This document shows positions 30,303-37,790 of a stretch of 46,201 nt of DNA, one piece after another. Position numbers and translations under genes: made by a program. The stretch is from an uncultured Methanobrevibacter sp. (GTDB lineage: Archaea > Methanobacteriota > Methanobacteria > Methanobacteriales > Methanobacteriaceae), in the NCBI RefSeq assembly GCF_937898925.1, contig NZ_CALDKF010000029.1, positions 1 through 46,201 of the forward strand. Reading direction: 5' to 3'. The notes below the pieces were generated by a model. It was given only the letters and a program-made list of their open reading frames with translations. It searched no databases and was not told the DNA's origin. Position 1 is the stretch's first letter; each line of letters begins with the position of its first letter.

Positions 30303-30325
30303 ATTGTATACAATTTGTATACAAT
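30303..30325 (-). terminator. Double palindrome and T-run after methanogenesis marker 12
   Basis: Two copies of the self-complementary TTGTATACAA lie back to back directly after the TAA stop, the second ending in TATATTTTTTTTT on the minus strand. A hairpin of about ten pairs followed by a nine-T run is a reasonable terminator. The exact palindromes could also bind a dimeric protein. Confidence 0.5.
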
Positions 30326-31326
30326 TAAAGCTCAACTTTTATACCCATGATTTCTCTTTTTCCATGAGCAATATCCCTTGCTATTTGAGCTGCACCAATA
30401 GCTCCGGATTCACTTGAAATGATCTTGGTTGGGTACTTGTTCTTGAAGTACTTGTTCAACTCCTTTTCAAAATCAACAGGATCTTTCATTGAACCCATTG
30501 AGCCTGTAAGAACAATGCCTTCAATCTCATTTTTGCTTACTGCAATCAATCCTGCAATTTCCATAGCTACAGTCATTATCATGGTGTCAATAGCAAGCTT
30601 TGCTTTCCCATCACCATTTCTGTAATTGTTTAAAAGCTCATCCTTCATGAATGCAACCTTATTGTCAATTCCAGCTATTTTTATAGCACCAGCATGTGAG
30701 AAGCATTCATTTGCTGTGCATTTTCCATCATCAATGTCTCTAATCATTTCCAAATCGAGAGGTCCGTGAACAACTCCCATTGCACCGCAACAGGCATCAA
30801 TGGCTCCCTTGATTATTCCATCCTCTACAAGCAAGTCAACACTGTTTGAACTGATGTCTGCAACAATCATGTTTTCCCAATTGGTTTCAAGATAAGCGTT
30901 ATAGACAATGCTAATCTTTTCAGGGCTTGCATGATGGGAATAGGCTGCTCTGAACAATGGGTCTAGCCACTCGCAATTCTTATGGATTCCTGGAATCATC
31001 AAGACAGGCAAATCGGCATTTTCAATTTCTGAATACACTGATGTTCCTCCACCAGTTACCTTGCCTGCACCTCCAATTGAAAGAATCCCTCTATTTTCAA
31101 CCCTTTCCATTGGAAGAATGGAGCTGATTCCATCTCCCATAGCATAAGTGATAATCATTAATTCAATATCATCCAAATCAACACGCTTGGACAATTCTTC
31201 AATAGCTGACACTTTCCCAGCCTTACTATCTTCACGGGATATCTTAAAAACATCAAGAACTTGCCTCTCATCCATTATAGCAAATGAAATACCGGTAGTT
31301 CCATGATCCATACCTACATATACCAT
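30325..31326 (-). CDS. Methanogenesis marker protein 12
   Basis: A protein found in almost all methanogens, with an ASKHA-type nucleotide-binding fold related to activator ATPases such as BadF and HgdC. Its substrate is not established. It opens MVYVGMDHGTTGISFAIMDE, which is the phosphate-1 loop of the fold, and has MIVADISSNSVDLLVEDG in the middle and a GSMGS loop near the end. DACCGAMGVVHGPLDLEM carries a cysteine pair, typical of this family as I recall. The frame opens three codons earlier with GTG, but the GTGAT upstream is better placed for the ATG at 31326. It stands 202 bases downstream of ilvC on the same strand. Confidence 0.85.
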   Translation of the reverse strand: MVYVGMDHGTTGISFAIMDERQVLDVFKISREDSKAGKVSAIEELSKRVDLDDIELMIITYAMGDGISSILPMERVENRGILSIGGAGKVTGGGTSVYSEIENADLPVLMIPGIHKNCEWLDPLFRAAYSHHASPEKISIVYNAYLETNWENMIVADISSNSVDLLVEDGIIKGAIDACCGAMGVVHGPLDLEMIRDIDDGKCTANECFSHAGAIKIAGIDNKVAFMKDELLNNYRNGDGKAKLAIDTMIMTVAMEIAGLIAVSKNEIEGIVLTGSMGSMKDPVDFEKELNKYFKNKYPTKIISSESGAIGAAQIARDIAHGKREIMGIKVEL

Positions 31327-31527
31327 TTTAATCACAAATTTAGAATTAAATTAAAAAAATCTAGACTAATCTTTAGTTAATTTAGATATATTTGGCATAG
31401 TTTAAAAACTTTTATATAATATTTAAAAAAGCAGAAAGTTTTTAAAAAGTTTGAAATAAGAAAATTTGATAAAAATAGATTATAATATTGTAAAAATAAT
31501 TAAAAAAGAAAAAAGAAAGAAGAGAAA

Positions 31528-32523
31528 CTATTCATCTTCTTTTTGTAATCCACAAGCGATTCTTAATCTTTTACCGACAATTTCGATGCCTTCTTTTTCT
31601 TCAGCAGCTCTCATTTCTTTTAAGTTTGCTGCATCAGTTGCGTTTTCATCTGCAAATTGTTTTTTAAAGGTTCCGTCTTGGATTTCAGTTAAGATTGCTT
31701 TCATTTCAGCTTTGGTTGCATCAGTAATTATTCTGCCACCTCTGGTTAATCCACCGTATTCAGCAGTGTTACTTACATCATGCCACATTCCAGCCATACC
31801 GTTTTCGTAGATGTCATCTACAATAAGCTTTACTTCGTGACAGGTTTCAAAGTAAGCGATTTCAGGTTGGTAACCTGCTTCAACTAAAGTTTCAAATCCT
31901 GCTTTGATAAGTGCACTTAATCCACCACATAATACAGCTTGTTCACCGAATAAGTCAGTTTCAGTTTCTTCTTGGAAGGTGGTTTCTATTACACCTGCTC
32001 TGGTAAGACCAACAGCTTTTGCCATACCTAATGCGATTTGCAATGCATCACCAGTAGCATCTTGTTCAATAGCTACTAAACCAGGAATACCGAAACCGTC
32101 TAAGTAAGTGGTTCTGACACGAGATCCAGGTCCTTTAGGTGCAAACATTACGATGTTTACGTCTTCTCCAGGTTGGATTAATCCAAAGTGAATGTTGTAA
32201 CCGTGAGAGAATGAAATGGTGTTTCCAGCTTCAACATAAGGAGCGATTTGTTCTTTGTAAACTTTTTCTTGGGTTTCATCTGGTAATAAAATGTGGATAA
32301 TGTCTGCAGCTTCAGCAGCTTCTTCAATAGTTTTAACATTCATTCCATCATCAACAGCTTTTTGCCAGGATGAACCGCCTTCTCTAAGACCAACAATTAC
32401 ATTTAATCCACTGTCAGCCATGTTTCTAGATTGACCACGTCCTTGACTTCCGTAACCGATTACAGCAATGGTTTTGTCTGCAACGACTTCTGCGTCAACA
32501 TCGTCATCATAATACATTTTCAT
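31528..32523 (-). CDS. ilvC: Ketol-acid reductoisomerase
   Basis: Converts acetolactate and acetohydroxybutyrate to the dihydroxy acids, the second shared step of valine and isoleucine synthesis. This is the class I short form of 331 residues. The Rossmann loop GYGSQGRGQSRN begins at residue 23. The metal site lies in the C-terminal knotted domain, with DLFGEQAVLCGGLSALI and the FETCHEVKLIVDDIYENGM segment. Its first nucleotide-loop residues suggest NADPH use. AGGAGT lies eight bases before the ATG. It is on the same strand as ilvBN but separated from them by a plus-strand marR-MATE module. Confidence 0.97.
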   Translation of the reverse strand: MKMYYDDDVDAEVVADKTIAVIGYGSQGRGQSRNMADSGLNVIVGLREGGSSWQKAVDDGMNVKTIEEAAEAADIIHILLPDETQEKVYKEQIAPYVEAGNTISFSHGYNIHFGLIQPGEDVNIVMFAPKGPGSRVRTTYLDGFGIPGLVAIEQDATGDALQIALGMAKAVGLTRAGVIETTFQEETETDLFGEQAVLCGGLSALIKAGFETLVEAGYQPEIAYFETCHEVKLIVDDIYENGMAGMWHDVSNTAEYGGLTRGGRIITDATKAEMKAILTEIQDGTFKKQFADENATDAANLKEMRAAEEKEGIEIVGKRLRIACGLQKEDE

Positions 32524-32803
32524 TTTTAAGACTCCTATAAGTTTTTTAATAATTTTATAAAATTAATAGCAATGATTTATCGTAATTTTAAAACAATAAA
32601 TCAATATATTCAATAGAGAAATTAGTTTATTGAAATGTTTACTAATTTTAGTATTAAATATAACATTAATATATTTAATTTAATAGTTTATAAAACTTAT
32701 TAAATTGGAATTTTATAAGAGTTTTTCAATGATGATTTTAGAAATAATGGGATTTGAAGGAAATCATTAATGAAATTAAAGAATTATTTAACTTAAATAA
32801 TTT
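32524..32803. other. Divergent ilvC-marR control region, left part
   Basis: About 280 bases between ilvC and the marR operator with no gene. Two short inverted repeats are present: TGATTTAT/ATAAATCA (32573-32580 and 32596-32603) and AAATTAGT/ACTAATTT (32619-32626 and 32641-32648). A minus-strand AT box TTTTATAAAATT near 32550 would serve ilvC. A 13-codon frame near 32729 lacks a ribosome site and is not called. Confidence 0.5.
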
Positions 32804-32852
32804 AACTGTTGCATATACAATTGTTGTTAATGCAACAGTTTATATACCATGA
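32804..32852 (+). promoter_or_regulatory. marR promoter with 11-bp inverted-repeat operator
   Basis: AACTGTTGCAT (32804-32814) and ATGCAACAGTT (32830-32840) are perfect inverted copies separated by 15 bases. The right arm runs into TTTATATA (32839-32846), the likely TATA box of marR, so a bound dimer would cover the TFB/TBP site. This is the standard layout for autorepression by MarR proteins. The inner sequence ACAATTGT is itself palindromic. Confidence 0.6.
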
Positions 32853-32951
32853 AATCCAGAATATAAAAATGCTTATTGATTTTAATATTAAAAAACCTAT
32901 TAAAAAACAGAAAAAAAGATAAATGATTCTCAAAAGGAATTGGGAGAGAAT

Positions 32952-33428
32952 ATGTCTTTGGAAAAATTTAAAGAAAAGAATGCGTTGGAATTTCCACTTG
33001 GAAAGCTCATTACAATGATTGCAAGAGGCCATAGCTTTTATTTGAATCACCGCCTAGAAGATTTGAACATAAACGCTTCACAATTACATACACTATTTGA
33101 AATAAAATGCTCCAACGGAATAAACCAAGACGAAATAGCTAAAAGATGCAATGTCGATAAAGGTTCCGTAGCAAGATCCTTAAGAAAATTAGAAGACAAG
33201 GAACTTATTGTAAAGGAAATTGATGAAAACAACAGACGTCAAAATAAAATTTCTTTAACCTCAAAAGGGGAATATGTGATTGAAGAATCATTGAAAATTC
33301 TAGATGATTGGGAAGATGAGATATTCAAGGAAGTGGATGATGAAGAAAAAAGGGTATTGCAAGAGTTTTTGAAGGATACTGCTATAAAAACAATATCTCT
33401 GAATATGGAAATAAAAAACAGCAAGTAA
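32952..33428 (+). CDS. MarR-family transcriptional regulator
   Basis: A 158-residue winged-helix regulator. The N-terminal helix and dimer region (about 1-40) leads into the helix-turn-helix segment NQDEIAKRCNVDKGSVARSLRKLEDKELI, followed by the wing NNRRQNKISLT and a C-terminal dimerisation helix. Members usually repress their own gene and an adjacent efflux gene and release DNA on binding an aromatic or other small ligand. The ATG at 32952 is preferred because GGGAGAG lies upstream of it. A TTG 12 bases earlier would bury that site. The MATE transporter follows on the same strand after 164 bases, and an operator-like palindrome precedes the gene. Confidence 0.92.
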   Translation: MSLEKFKEKNALEFPLGKLITMIARGHSFYLNHRLEDLNINASQLHTLFEIKCSNGINQDEIAKRCNVDKGSVARSLRKLEDKELIVKEIDENNRRQNKISLTSKGEYVIEESLKILDDWEDEIFKEVDDEEKRVLQEFLKDTAIKTISLNMEIKNSK

Positions 33429-33474
33429 GCCAAAAGAGTTGAAATATCTCTATCAGTGAATTAATAACTACATA

Positions 33475-33570
33475 AAAATTAAAGATCATTAGAATAAATA
33501 GAATTAGAAAATAAGAAGATATAAAATTAAAGATCATTAGAATAAATAGAATTAGAAAATAAGAAGATAT
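33475..33570 (+). repeat. 48-bp perfect tandem duplication upstream of the MATE gene
   Basis: Two identical 48-bp units (33475-33522, 33523-33570) occupy most of the 164-base gap between marR and the transporter gene. Each ends in AGAAGATAT followed by AAAA, a plausible TATA box, so the duplication may double the promoter. On the opposite strand it creates a repeated peptide that is not a gene. Confidence 0.9.
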
Positions 33571-33592
33571 AAAAATTTGTAAGGGGAACATT

Positions 33593-34993
33593 ATGTCAGA
33601 AAATGTAGAAAAGAATGATAATATTAAAATGATTACTGGGGACCCTAAAAGGGCTATAAGAAAGCTAAGTGTCCCCATGATGATCTCAATGCTTTTAATC
33701 ATGATGTATAACATAGCAGACAGCATATGGGTTGCAGGCCTTGGTGCAGACGCATTGGCAGCAATAGGATTCATTACTCCTCTATTCACCATACTTGTAG
33801 GACTTGGAAACGGTATAGGGGCCGGTGCCAATTCACTCATCGCACGTTACATTGGTGCAAATGACTTTTCCGAGGCAAACAATGCCGGCCTTCATGCAAT
33901 TTTGCTGTCAATTATTGTAAGTGCAATATTCACATTCATCATGATTGGTGCAATGGTGCCTATTCTCGAACTTATGGGAGCAGGAGATTCAATTCAATAT
34001 GCTCTTGATTATGGGTACATCATATTCGGATTCCTTTTCATATTCGTTTTTTCTGGAGTGGAATCTGCAATATTCCGGTCCGAAGGGGATATGAGAAGAG
34101 CAACCATAGCAATTGCTGTAACAGCCATATTAAATATAATATTGGATCCAATATTCATTTACTATCTGAATTTTGGAATAACCGGAGCTGCATGGGCAAC
34201 CATAATATCATGTACAATGTCAATATTAGTTATGAGTTATTGGATATGGGGTAAAAAAGATTTATTCCTTGATTTAAGCCCTAAAAACTTTCATTATAGC
34301 ACTAAAATTATTTTAGACTCCCTTCAGGTAGCAATTCCATCCACACTTGAAAACGTGATCTTTTCAGCTCTTGCAATAATAATCAATTCCATGCTCGTGA
34401 TTGTAGCAGGAACAAGTGCTGTGGCAGTTTATACAGCATCCATGAGAATTGTGCAACTAACCATGATTCCATTGATAGGTATTGGTACAGCTGTGCTTAC
34501 AGTAGCTGGAGTGGCTTATGGTGCCCACAATTATGAAAACCTAAAGACAGGACATAGCTACTCAATAAAAATAGGATTTGGCATATCAATTGCACTTGGG
34601 GCTATCATGGTATTATTCTCCAATCAAATAGCAGGGGCTTTCAGTTACACCTCTGCAAGTGCGGCCCTTGCACCAGAGATAGCAACTGCAATAAGCGTTT
34701 TAAGCCTATTTGTGCTTGCCATTCCTCACGGTATAATGTCTTCAATGATGTTTCAAGGAGTTGGAAAAGGAATATACTCCTTTATCATTACCGTGCTTAG
34801 GTCACTTATAGCCGAAACTGTATTCGCTTACATATTCTGTTTCATATTTGGATGGGGACTAATTGGAATATATGCAGGGGTTGTATTAGGATGTTTCGTT
34901 GGAGGAACTGTTGGATACATCTGGGCCAAATTCTTTATCCACAAGTTTAAAGGAATATGTGAAGATAGATACGGAAGCATAGAAACACAATAG
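33593..34993 (+). CDS. MATE-family multidrug efflux transporter
   Basis: A 466-residue membrane protein with about 12 hydrophobic segments, of the kind that expel cationic drugs or other small molecules in exchange for sodium or protons. The N-terminal KLSVPMMISMLLIMMYNIADSIW and the GNGIGAGANSLIARYIGA loop (about 82-99) are family hallmarks, and a second half repeats the pattern (GIGTAVLTVAGVAYGAHNYE). AAGGGG lies about eight bases before the ATG. Its position after marR points to regulation by that protein. Codons such as CGG and GCC-GGC runs look richer in GC than in neighbouring genes, a weak hint of transfer together with marR. The substrate is unknown. Confidence 0.93.
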   Translation: MSENVEKNDNIKMITGDPKRAIRKLSVPMMISMLLIMMYNIADSIWVAGLGADALAAIGFITPLFTILVGLGNGIGAGANSLIARYIGANDFSEANNAGLHAILLSIIVSAIFTFIMIGAMVPILELMGAGDSIQYALDYGYIIFGFLFIFVFSGVESAIFRSEGDMRRATIAIAVTAILNIILDPIFIYYLNFGITGAAWATIISCTMSILVMSYWIWGKKDLFLDLSPKNFHYSTKIILDSLQVAIPSTLENVIFSALAIIINSMLVIVAGTSAVAVYTASMRIVQLTMIPLIGIGTAVLTVAGVAYGAHNYENLKTGHSYSIKIGFGISIALGAIMVLFSNQIAGAFSYTSASAALAPEIATAISVLSLFVLAIPHGIMSSMMFQGVGKGIYSFIITVLRSLIAETVFAYIFCFIFGWGLIGIYAGVVLGCFVGGTVGYIWAKFFIHKFKGICEDRYGSIETQ

Positions 34994-35212
34994 TTATAAT
35001 AAATAGTTTGCTCTTTTCAAACTGTTTATTTGTTCCCCTTCTTGAAAAACTTATAAAAAAACTGAAAAAATAATCTAAAAATAGTTTAAAAAAATAAAAA
35101 ACTGAAAAAATAATCTAAAAATAGTTTTAAAATAAAAATAATTTCAAAAGATCATTAAAAACATAGAAAATAAAATAATTTTTAAAAATTATTGATTTAA
35201 TTTTAAAAAAAT
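34994..35212 (+). other. Intergenic region after the MATE gene: hairpin and direct repeat
   Basis: AAATAGTTTG (35001-35010) and CAAACTGTTT (35018-35027) make a ten-pair stem with one T-G pair and a CTCTTTT loop just after the MATE stop, followed by T-rich sequence, a likely terminator. Further on, about 32 bases recur at a 40-base period (35056-35087 and 35096-35127). There is no gene. Confidence 0.6.
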
Positions 35213-35297
35213 AAAAAAAGTAGTTCGGAGCATTTACTCCAACTATTAAACTATTTTTTGGCTAAGGTTTTTAGCCGAAGGCTAAAACGCTTGGGCA
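35213..35297 (-). terminator. 3'-end hairpin element after ilvN (copy 2)
   Basis: On the minus strand the stop codon is followed by TTTTAGCC/GGCTAAAA (35287-35269, loop TTC), then ACCTTAGCCAAAA, and then the stem TAGTTGGAG/CTCCGAACTA (35245-35221) with a C and seven T. The last hairpin and T-run make a good intrinsic terminator. The arrangement matches the element after argS. Confidence 0.75.
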
Positions 35298-35789
35298 TTA
35301 GTGATGACCTCTTGCAATAGCAGTAGGTCCAGTACGAGCTATTTTCTTGATTCCGAATGGCTTAAGCAATCTTAAGAAGGAATCAATCTTTTCAGGATTG
35401 CCTGTAACTTCCATTGTAATGAAATCATCACAGACATCAATGATTTTTGCCTTGAAAATATCTGCATACTCTATAATCTCAGACCTTGATTTTTCTCGTG
35501 TGGTCTTAACTTTGACTAAACAAAGCTCTCTTTTTAAAACATAATCAGGGTCAAGATCCTTGATTTTGACAACATCAACAAGCTTGTGCAATTGCTTGAT
35601 GACCTGTTCCAAGACCTTTTCATCACCTTTTACAACGAAAACCATTCTAGCTAAACCTTCAACTTCAGATGTCCCTACGGTAATGCTGTCAATATTGAAT
35701 CCACGTCTATTCAATAAGCTTGCAACATTTTGAAGTACACCTGGCTTGTGTTCAACTAAAGTGCTGATAACATGAGATTTTTCGCTCAT
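35298..35789 (-). CDS. ilvN: Acetolactate synthase small (regulatory) subunit
   Basis: The regulatory partner of IlvB, giving valine feedback control and full activity. The protein has 163 residues from this start. The N-terminal ACT domain begins HVISTLVEHKPGVLQNVASLLNRRG (about 5-29) with NIDSITVG, and the C-terminal half is the conserved small-subunit domain. The reading frame is open much further upstream into ilvB, but the ATG at 35789 begins one base after the ilvB stop and GGAGGAG, inside the last ilvB codons, is its ribosome site. Translation is therefore likely coupled to ilvB. A strong terminator element follows. Confidence 0.95.
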   Translation of the reverse strand: MSEKSHVISTLVEHKPGVLQNVASLLNRRGFNIDSITVGTSEVEGLARMVFVVKGDEKVLEQVIKQLHKLVDVVKIKDLDPDYVLKRELCLVKVKTTREKSRSEIIEYADIFKAKIIDVCDDFITMEVTGNPEKIDSFLRLLKPFGIKKIARTGPTAIARGHH

Positions 35790-35790
35790 T

Positions 35791-37515
35791 CTATTCTCCT
35801 CCTTCTGCATGTTGAGAATCTTTAGAAAGTTCCACATCACTTTCATATTTATACTCACCAAGAAGGTCATTTATGCCTCCACCTGGTGGGAACATTGGAA
35901 TGAACTCATTCTTCTCAACAGTAATGTCTACTAAAATAGCTTCATTATCTTTCAATGCTTTGGATAAGATCTCTTGAGTCTTACCTACTTCTTCAACTCT
36001 TACTGCATTGATACCATAACTTTCAGCTAATTTAACAAAATCAGGAGTGCTTCCCATATCGGTTTGGGAGTATCTTTGATTGTACATCTTGTTTTGCCAT
36101 TGGTAAACCATTCCTAATTTTCTGTTGTTTAACATAGCGATAACTACAGGAATGTCATACTCCTTGATTGTAGCCAACTCTTGGGAAACCATAAGGAATC
36201 CTCCATCACCTACAATTGCAAGCACTGCATCATCAGGACAGGCAACCTTTGCACCAATAGCTGCTGGGAAACCGAATCCCATAGTTCCAAGACCACCTGA
36301 AGATATGAACTTGCGAGGTTTTGAAATGTCCAAGAAATGTGCTGCCCACATTTGGTGAAGACCTACATCAGTTGTTACAATGGTATCTTCAGTGATTGAG
36401 TTTGCAATTTCCTTGATTACCTGTTGAGGTTTTAATGGAATATCATCATAACTTACTCTTGGTATTGTAGATTTCTTGAATTCTACAATAGATTTTAACC
36501 AAGCATTCTTATCGCTTGGTTTTGCTTCAAGCTCTTTAATCAATTGATTTAATACAATCTTTGCATCACCTACAATAGGCAAGTCTACAGCAACATTCTT
36601 ACCAATCTCTGCTGGATCAATGTCAATGTGGATAACCTTAGCGTTAGGTATGAACTCTTCCAGTTTACCGGTAGTTCTGTCAGAGAATCTGCAACCAATT
36701 GCAAGCAAGCAGTCAGTCTTGTTAATGTTTTGGTTAGCAACTTGCTTTCCATGCATACCAAGCATTCCCATGGATAAGTCATCCTTCTCATCAACAATGC
36801 CTTTACCCATTAATGTGGTTGCTATAGGAGCATTGATCAATTCTGCAAGTTTCTTGACTTCCTCATTAGCACCAGATAATATGGTACCTCCACCTGCTAA
36901 AATGAATGGCTTATCTGCTTCAAGAAGCATTTTAGCAGCTTTTGCAATTTGTTTAGAATTACCTTTCACAGTAGGTTTATAACCAGGAGTTGGAATTGTT
37001 CCCAATACGTAATCATCCAATTCTTGCTCTTGCACTTCCTTAGGAACATCGATTAATACAGGTCCGCATCTGCCAGTTGAAGCTATTTCAAAACTGGTAT
37101 TGATGATGCTTGGAATGTCGTTCGCGTCTTTTGGCTGATAGGAATGTTTAGTGATAGGCATTGTAATACCCATGATGTCTACTTCCTGGAATGCATCATT
37201 ACCGATTAAATTACTTACAACCTGTCCAGTAATTGCAATAAGTGGAGATGAATCCATATATGCATTTGCAATACCGGTGACCAAATTGGTTGCACCCGGC
37301 CCGGAAGTAGCTAAACAGACACCAACTTTACCAGAAGCTCTTGCATAACCTTCTGCAGCATGTGCTGCACATTGTTCATGTCTAACAAGTATATGCCTTA
37401 AGTCTGAATCATATAGCATGTCATAAAATGGAATTACGGTACCTCCAGGGTAACCGAAAATGGTGTCAACACCTTTATCCATTAAAGCTTTAATAATAGC
37501 GTCTCCGCCTCTCAT
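35791..37515 (-). CDS. ilvB: Acetolactate synthase large (catalytic) subunit
   Basis: A TPP-dependent enzyme joining two pyruvates, or pyruvate and 2-ketobutyrate, for valine, leucine and isoleucine synthesis. The protein has 574 residues. The TPP-activating glutamate is E47 in RHEQCAAHAAEGYARASG. The central FAD/Rossmann domain is present, and the TPP-Mg motif begins GDGGFLMVSQELAT in the last third. The ATG at 37515 is used, with AAGGATGG upstream; a TTG two codons earlier is also in frame. It is the first gene of an ilvB-ilvN unit with a single base between them. It is divergent from purD across 275 bases of promoter region. Confidence 0.96.
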   Translation of the reverse strand: MRGGDAIIKALMDKGVDTIFGYPGGTVIPFYDMLYDSDLRHILVRHEQCAAHAAEGYARASGKVGVCLATSGPGATNLVTGIANAYMDSSPLIAITGQVVSNLIGNDAFQEVDIMGITMPITKHSYQPKDANDIPSIINTSFEIASTGRCGPVLIDVPKEVQEQELDDYVLGTIPTPGYKPTVKGNSKQIAKAAKMLLEADKPFILAGGGTILSGANEEVKKLAELINAPIATTLMGKGIVDEKDDLSMGMLGMHGKQVANQNINKTDCLLAIGCRFSDRTTGKLEEFIPNAKVIHIDIDPAEIGKNVAVDLPIVGDAKIVLNQLIKELEAKPSDKNAWLKSIVEFKKSTIPRVSYDDIPLKPQQVIKEIANSITEDTIVTTDVGLHQMWAAHFLDISKPRKFISSGGLGTMGFGFPAAIGAKVACPDDAVLAIVGDGGFLMVSQELATIKEYDIPVVIAMLNNRKLGMVYQWQNKMYNQRYSQTDMGSTPDFVKLAESYGINAVRVEEVGKTQEILSKALKDNEAILVDITVEKNEFIPMFPPGGGINDLLGEYKYESDVELSKDSQHAEGGE

Positions 37516-37790
37516 TTTCAACCATCCTTTTCATTTAATAAATTCAATAATCATGATTTTGATTTTCAAAAATCCTGTTTAAAAAACAGAAAAATTTTCA
37601 TCAAATTTTGTTCAATAATTTGTAATATAATAATATATATCCTAAGATAGATATAAATATTAACATATGTTTTTTAAAAAATATATACTAATAAAAACAT
37701 AAATCATAATAATAAGGATTTTAATTTTTTTATTGACATGAAAAATTAATCTGAAATATTAAACTCAAAACTCTTGAATGGAGATTAAAA

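Noticed and set aside
32729..32770. A 13-codon frame upstream of marR as a possible leader peptide
   Set aside because: It has no ribosome site and lies upstream of the likely marR TATA box, so it would not be on that transcript.
33382..33840. Minus-strand frame with a repeated hydrophobic peptide
   Set aside because: The repeat comes from the 48-bp tandem duplication read backwards, and the frame overlaps marR and the MATE gene on the other strand.
35056..35127. Two 32-base repeats at a 40-base period as a possible CRISPR-like array
   Set aside because: Only two units exist, the spacer is eight bases of A/T, and the repeat is low complexity. It is a simple duplication.
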